64,000 bases of DNA from the NCBI GenBank assembly GCA_963854835.1, contig OY978525.1:107144917-107208916 (forward strand), in the 5' to 3' direction. Of the stretch, positions 62,448-64,000 are shown piece by piece. The stretch is from Megamerina dolium (lineage: Eukaryota; Arthropoda; Insecta; Diptera; Megamerinidae). Position 1 is the stretch's first letter. Every line of letters starts with the position of its first letter. The notes beneath the pieces are model-generated. The model saw nothing but the letters and a program-made list of their open reading frames with translations. It was not told the origin of the DNA and searched no databases. The position numbers and the translations under genes are program-made.

Positions 62448-62510
62448 ATGCGTTCCTGTGGCATGGGTTTAATTAAATATATACTATTTGCTTTTAATGT
62501 GATATTTGCG
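62448..62510 (+). CDS. First coding exon of a tetraspanin
   Basis: ATG 62448 opens 21 codons, MRSCGMGLIKYILFAFNVIF then Ala, ending at a strong donor GCG|GTGAGTAAA (62510/62511). A short polar start with Gly, then KYxLFxFN(V/L)xFA, is the standard opening of tetraspanins, whose first transmembrane helix begins here; in fly genes of the Tsp42E type a first intron often falls at about this point. Tetraspanins organise membrane microdomains through four membrane helices. The remaining exons are not in the next 1.5 kb and must lie beyond the window. The assignment rests on 21 residues plus the donor. Confidence 0.7.
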
Positions 62511-62775
62511 GTGAGTAAATACCATAGATTAAGCATAAAACATTTTGTAGTTTAATCGAAACATGTTAGAGGTTGATTTAAAATATAATTGCCCACAGAT
62601 AAGCAATAGTCAATAAAATTAAGAATTATATTTTAATAAAAATTTACAATAGAAATGATGAAAAATATTTGTCATTTCTTTTGAAAGTGGGAACATTCGT
62701 TTTTTTTTTATTATAAAAAGTACCAAAAAAATTTTAATTAATTAAAATTTAATACCAAAAAATACTTAATCTCTT

Positions 62776-62960
62776 AAATGGTGTCCATCTATCGGTAAGC
62801 AATAGGTATTAGCTCCGAGAGTAAAAACTACCATGAAAATTTTTCAAAAAGAGCTCAGTCACTAAGCTCTTAAAATGTGACGTCACATAGATTCTGCCAT
62901 TCGTGATCGGCCAATATAAGTAGGTCCCTTACAATGATGTCGAAAATTTAATATAAAGCT
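62776..62960 (+). repeat. Headless, diverged SINE copy
   Basis: Resembles the body of the SINE at 36781-37168: AATGGTGTCCATCTATCGGT, a CATGAAAA block, GAGCTCAGT-like, GTGACGTCACA, TTCTGCC and AATATAAGTAGGTCCCTT line up in order. The tRNA-like head is missing. Confidence 0.65.
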
Positions 62961-63049
62961 CGGTTAAAGTATTCCTCATATATATAGGTGCGCTTTGGAA
63001 GCTAAGCTTTGTGCTATAGATAATGAAAACTGTTTTATAGATTTATAAT

Positions 63050-63560
63050 AGCGCTGTGTGATTAATCGTTTAGGTGAACAATTTAATTAATCAAAATTGT
63101 TGATTAATCAATTTTTCGATTAATCAAAATTCTTATTACTCAAATAATTACGACTTTAAATTGAAATTATTCGATTAATCAGAATTTTGATTAATCGAGT
63201 AATTGATTAATTAAGTTTTTGTTTAATCAGAATGTTCGACTAAACGATTAATCGATTAAATTAATCAAAATTTTGATTAATCAAATACTAAATTGAATTG
63301 AAATTATTCGATTAATCAGAATTTTGTTGAATCAGAGTAAATTCATTCGAATAAAATAATCAAAATATTTATAATAAAATTTCAAATAAAAAGTAGACAG
63401 GTAGCTTTCCATAGCTACGAATATGAGAATGTGTTTTAAAATTTTATTTCCAAATAAATTTACAAAAACAAAAGAAATCTAAGTGAAAAATATTTTGCAT
63501 AATGATTAATCGAATTAATTCGTATTAGAATTTTGATTAATTAGGTTTTTGTTTAATCCA
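63050..63560. repeat. Cluster of GATTAAT/ATTAATC words
   Basis: About fifteen GATTAAT or ATTAATC words occur in 500 bp, including AAACGATTAATCGATTAAAT near 63244. The same longer phrase (TTATTCGATTAATCAGAATT) is repeated at about 63166 and 63304, so it is a degenerate minisatellite. Confidence 0.65.
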
Positions 63561-63804
63561 ACTGTTCGAGCTTTAATTTATAATGATTGAAATTATAAAA
63601 ACAAAGTAAAATGTTCTTCTGTCCAAATGGACTCGAACAAATTTTTAAATAAATATAATGCTTGATTAAAAAAAATTATATATGAAAAGAAAAATAGAGT
63701 CTTTATTCGATTTATTTTTTGGAATTAAAATTAATAAAATTCAGCGTCTAATAAAAAAATTGTTTTATTGCTGTAAAATAGCTATGATATAATCCTGAGA
63801 AAGG

Positions 63805-63849
<45 letters not shown>
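63805..63849. repeat. (ATT)n microsatellite
   Basis: About 14 ATT/TTA repeats. Confidence 0.95.
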
Positions 63850-63850
<1 letters not shown>

Positions 63851-64000
63851 TTACGTTGAAAGCAAATCGTTTTCACATCTGCAATACAGAAATTCAAAAT
63901 TCATATTTTTGTGTTGTGTGTCGACTACAGCCTTTCATAATAAACGTACATATTTGCATCAATACATACTTATAGTTATGTACATATGTATATACAAATA

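Larger units (their letters stand above)
62511..64000. other. Tetraspanin intron 1 (partial), with repeats
   Basis: AT-rich. It contains a SINE body fragment (62776-62960), the GATTAAT cluster and an ATT microsatellite. No exon seen. Confidence 0.5.

Overview
This is nuclear DNA of a higher fly (Diptera). It is very AT-rich, has intron-split genes with GT-AG sites, and is full of microsatellites and Tc1/mariner elements. It also holds a repeat with a (GTCY)n tract between pieces of TATACCCTGCATA-like sequence, which matches the mini-me/DINE type of dipteran repeat. The Mos1-like mariner and the insect-type Sod3 and ETHE1 fit a brachyceran fly, perhaps a tephritid; the species cannot be read from the sequence.

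Layout. 1-9.0 kb: the right part of a Tc1-like element whose transposase is broken by a single stop codon, then AT-rich non-coding DNA and a 1.6-kb repeat with internal tandem units (copy A). 10.7-15.3 kb: two short, strongly spliced terminal-exon candidates on the + strand around a Mos1-like mariner; they probably end one or two genes that begin upstream. 17.3-33.1 kb: a PDZ/coiled-coil scaffold gene on the + strand, reconstructed from five coding exons (716 aa). Its 13-kb first intron holds a complete five-exon ETHE1 gene on the same strand, a mariner relic, another Tc1/mariner-superfamily relic and a Harbinger-like MITE. 34.4-45.8 kb: non-genic, with a tandem dispersed repeat, a mariner relic, a tRNA-derived SINE with a 13-bp target duplication, a DD37D (maT-type) element, an internally deleted mariner and another TA-flanked DDE element. 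46.3-53.0 kb: an extracellular Cu/Zn superoxide dismutase (Sod3-like) with three possible C-termini: intron read-through, a Ser/Tyr-rich exon, or a GPI-anchor-like exon. Its introns hold a 197-bp TA tract, a LINE RNase H remnant and a mariner derivative with two 5' ends. 53.2-55.4 kb: copy B of the tandem-unit repeat, inverted relative to copy A. 55.7-60.5 kb: two more mariners around a candidate two-exon small gene. 62.4 kb: the first coding exon of a tetraspanin that runs out of the window. The window ends in a diverged SINE copy and a GATTAAT-rich cluster.

Function. ETHE1 (mitochondrial persulfide oxidation) and Sod3 (extracellular superoxide removal) are both redox enzymes, but nothing here shows co-regulation. 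The strongest non-routine observations are the same-strand nesting of ETHE1 inside the PDZ gene, a GC-AG intron in ETHE1, the alternative Sod3 tails, the inverted repeat pair with 3 versus 5 copies of a 297-bp dimeric unit, and the double-5'-ended mariner. I see no CRISPR array, operon or viral gene. Exon calls rest on open frames, splice signals and remembered protein families; no alignment or RNA evidence was available.
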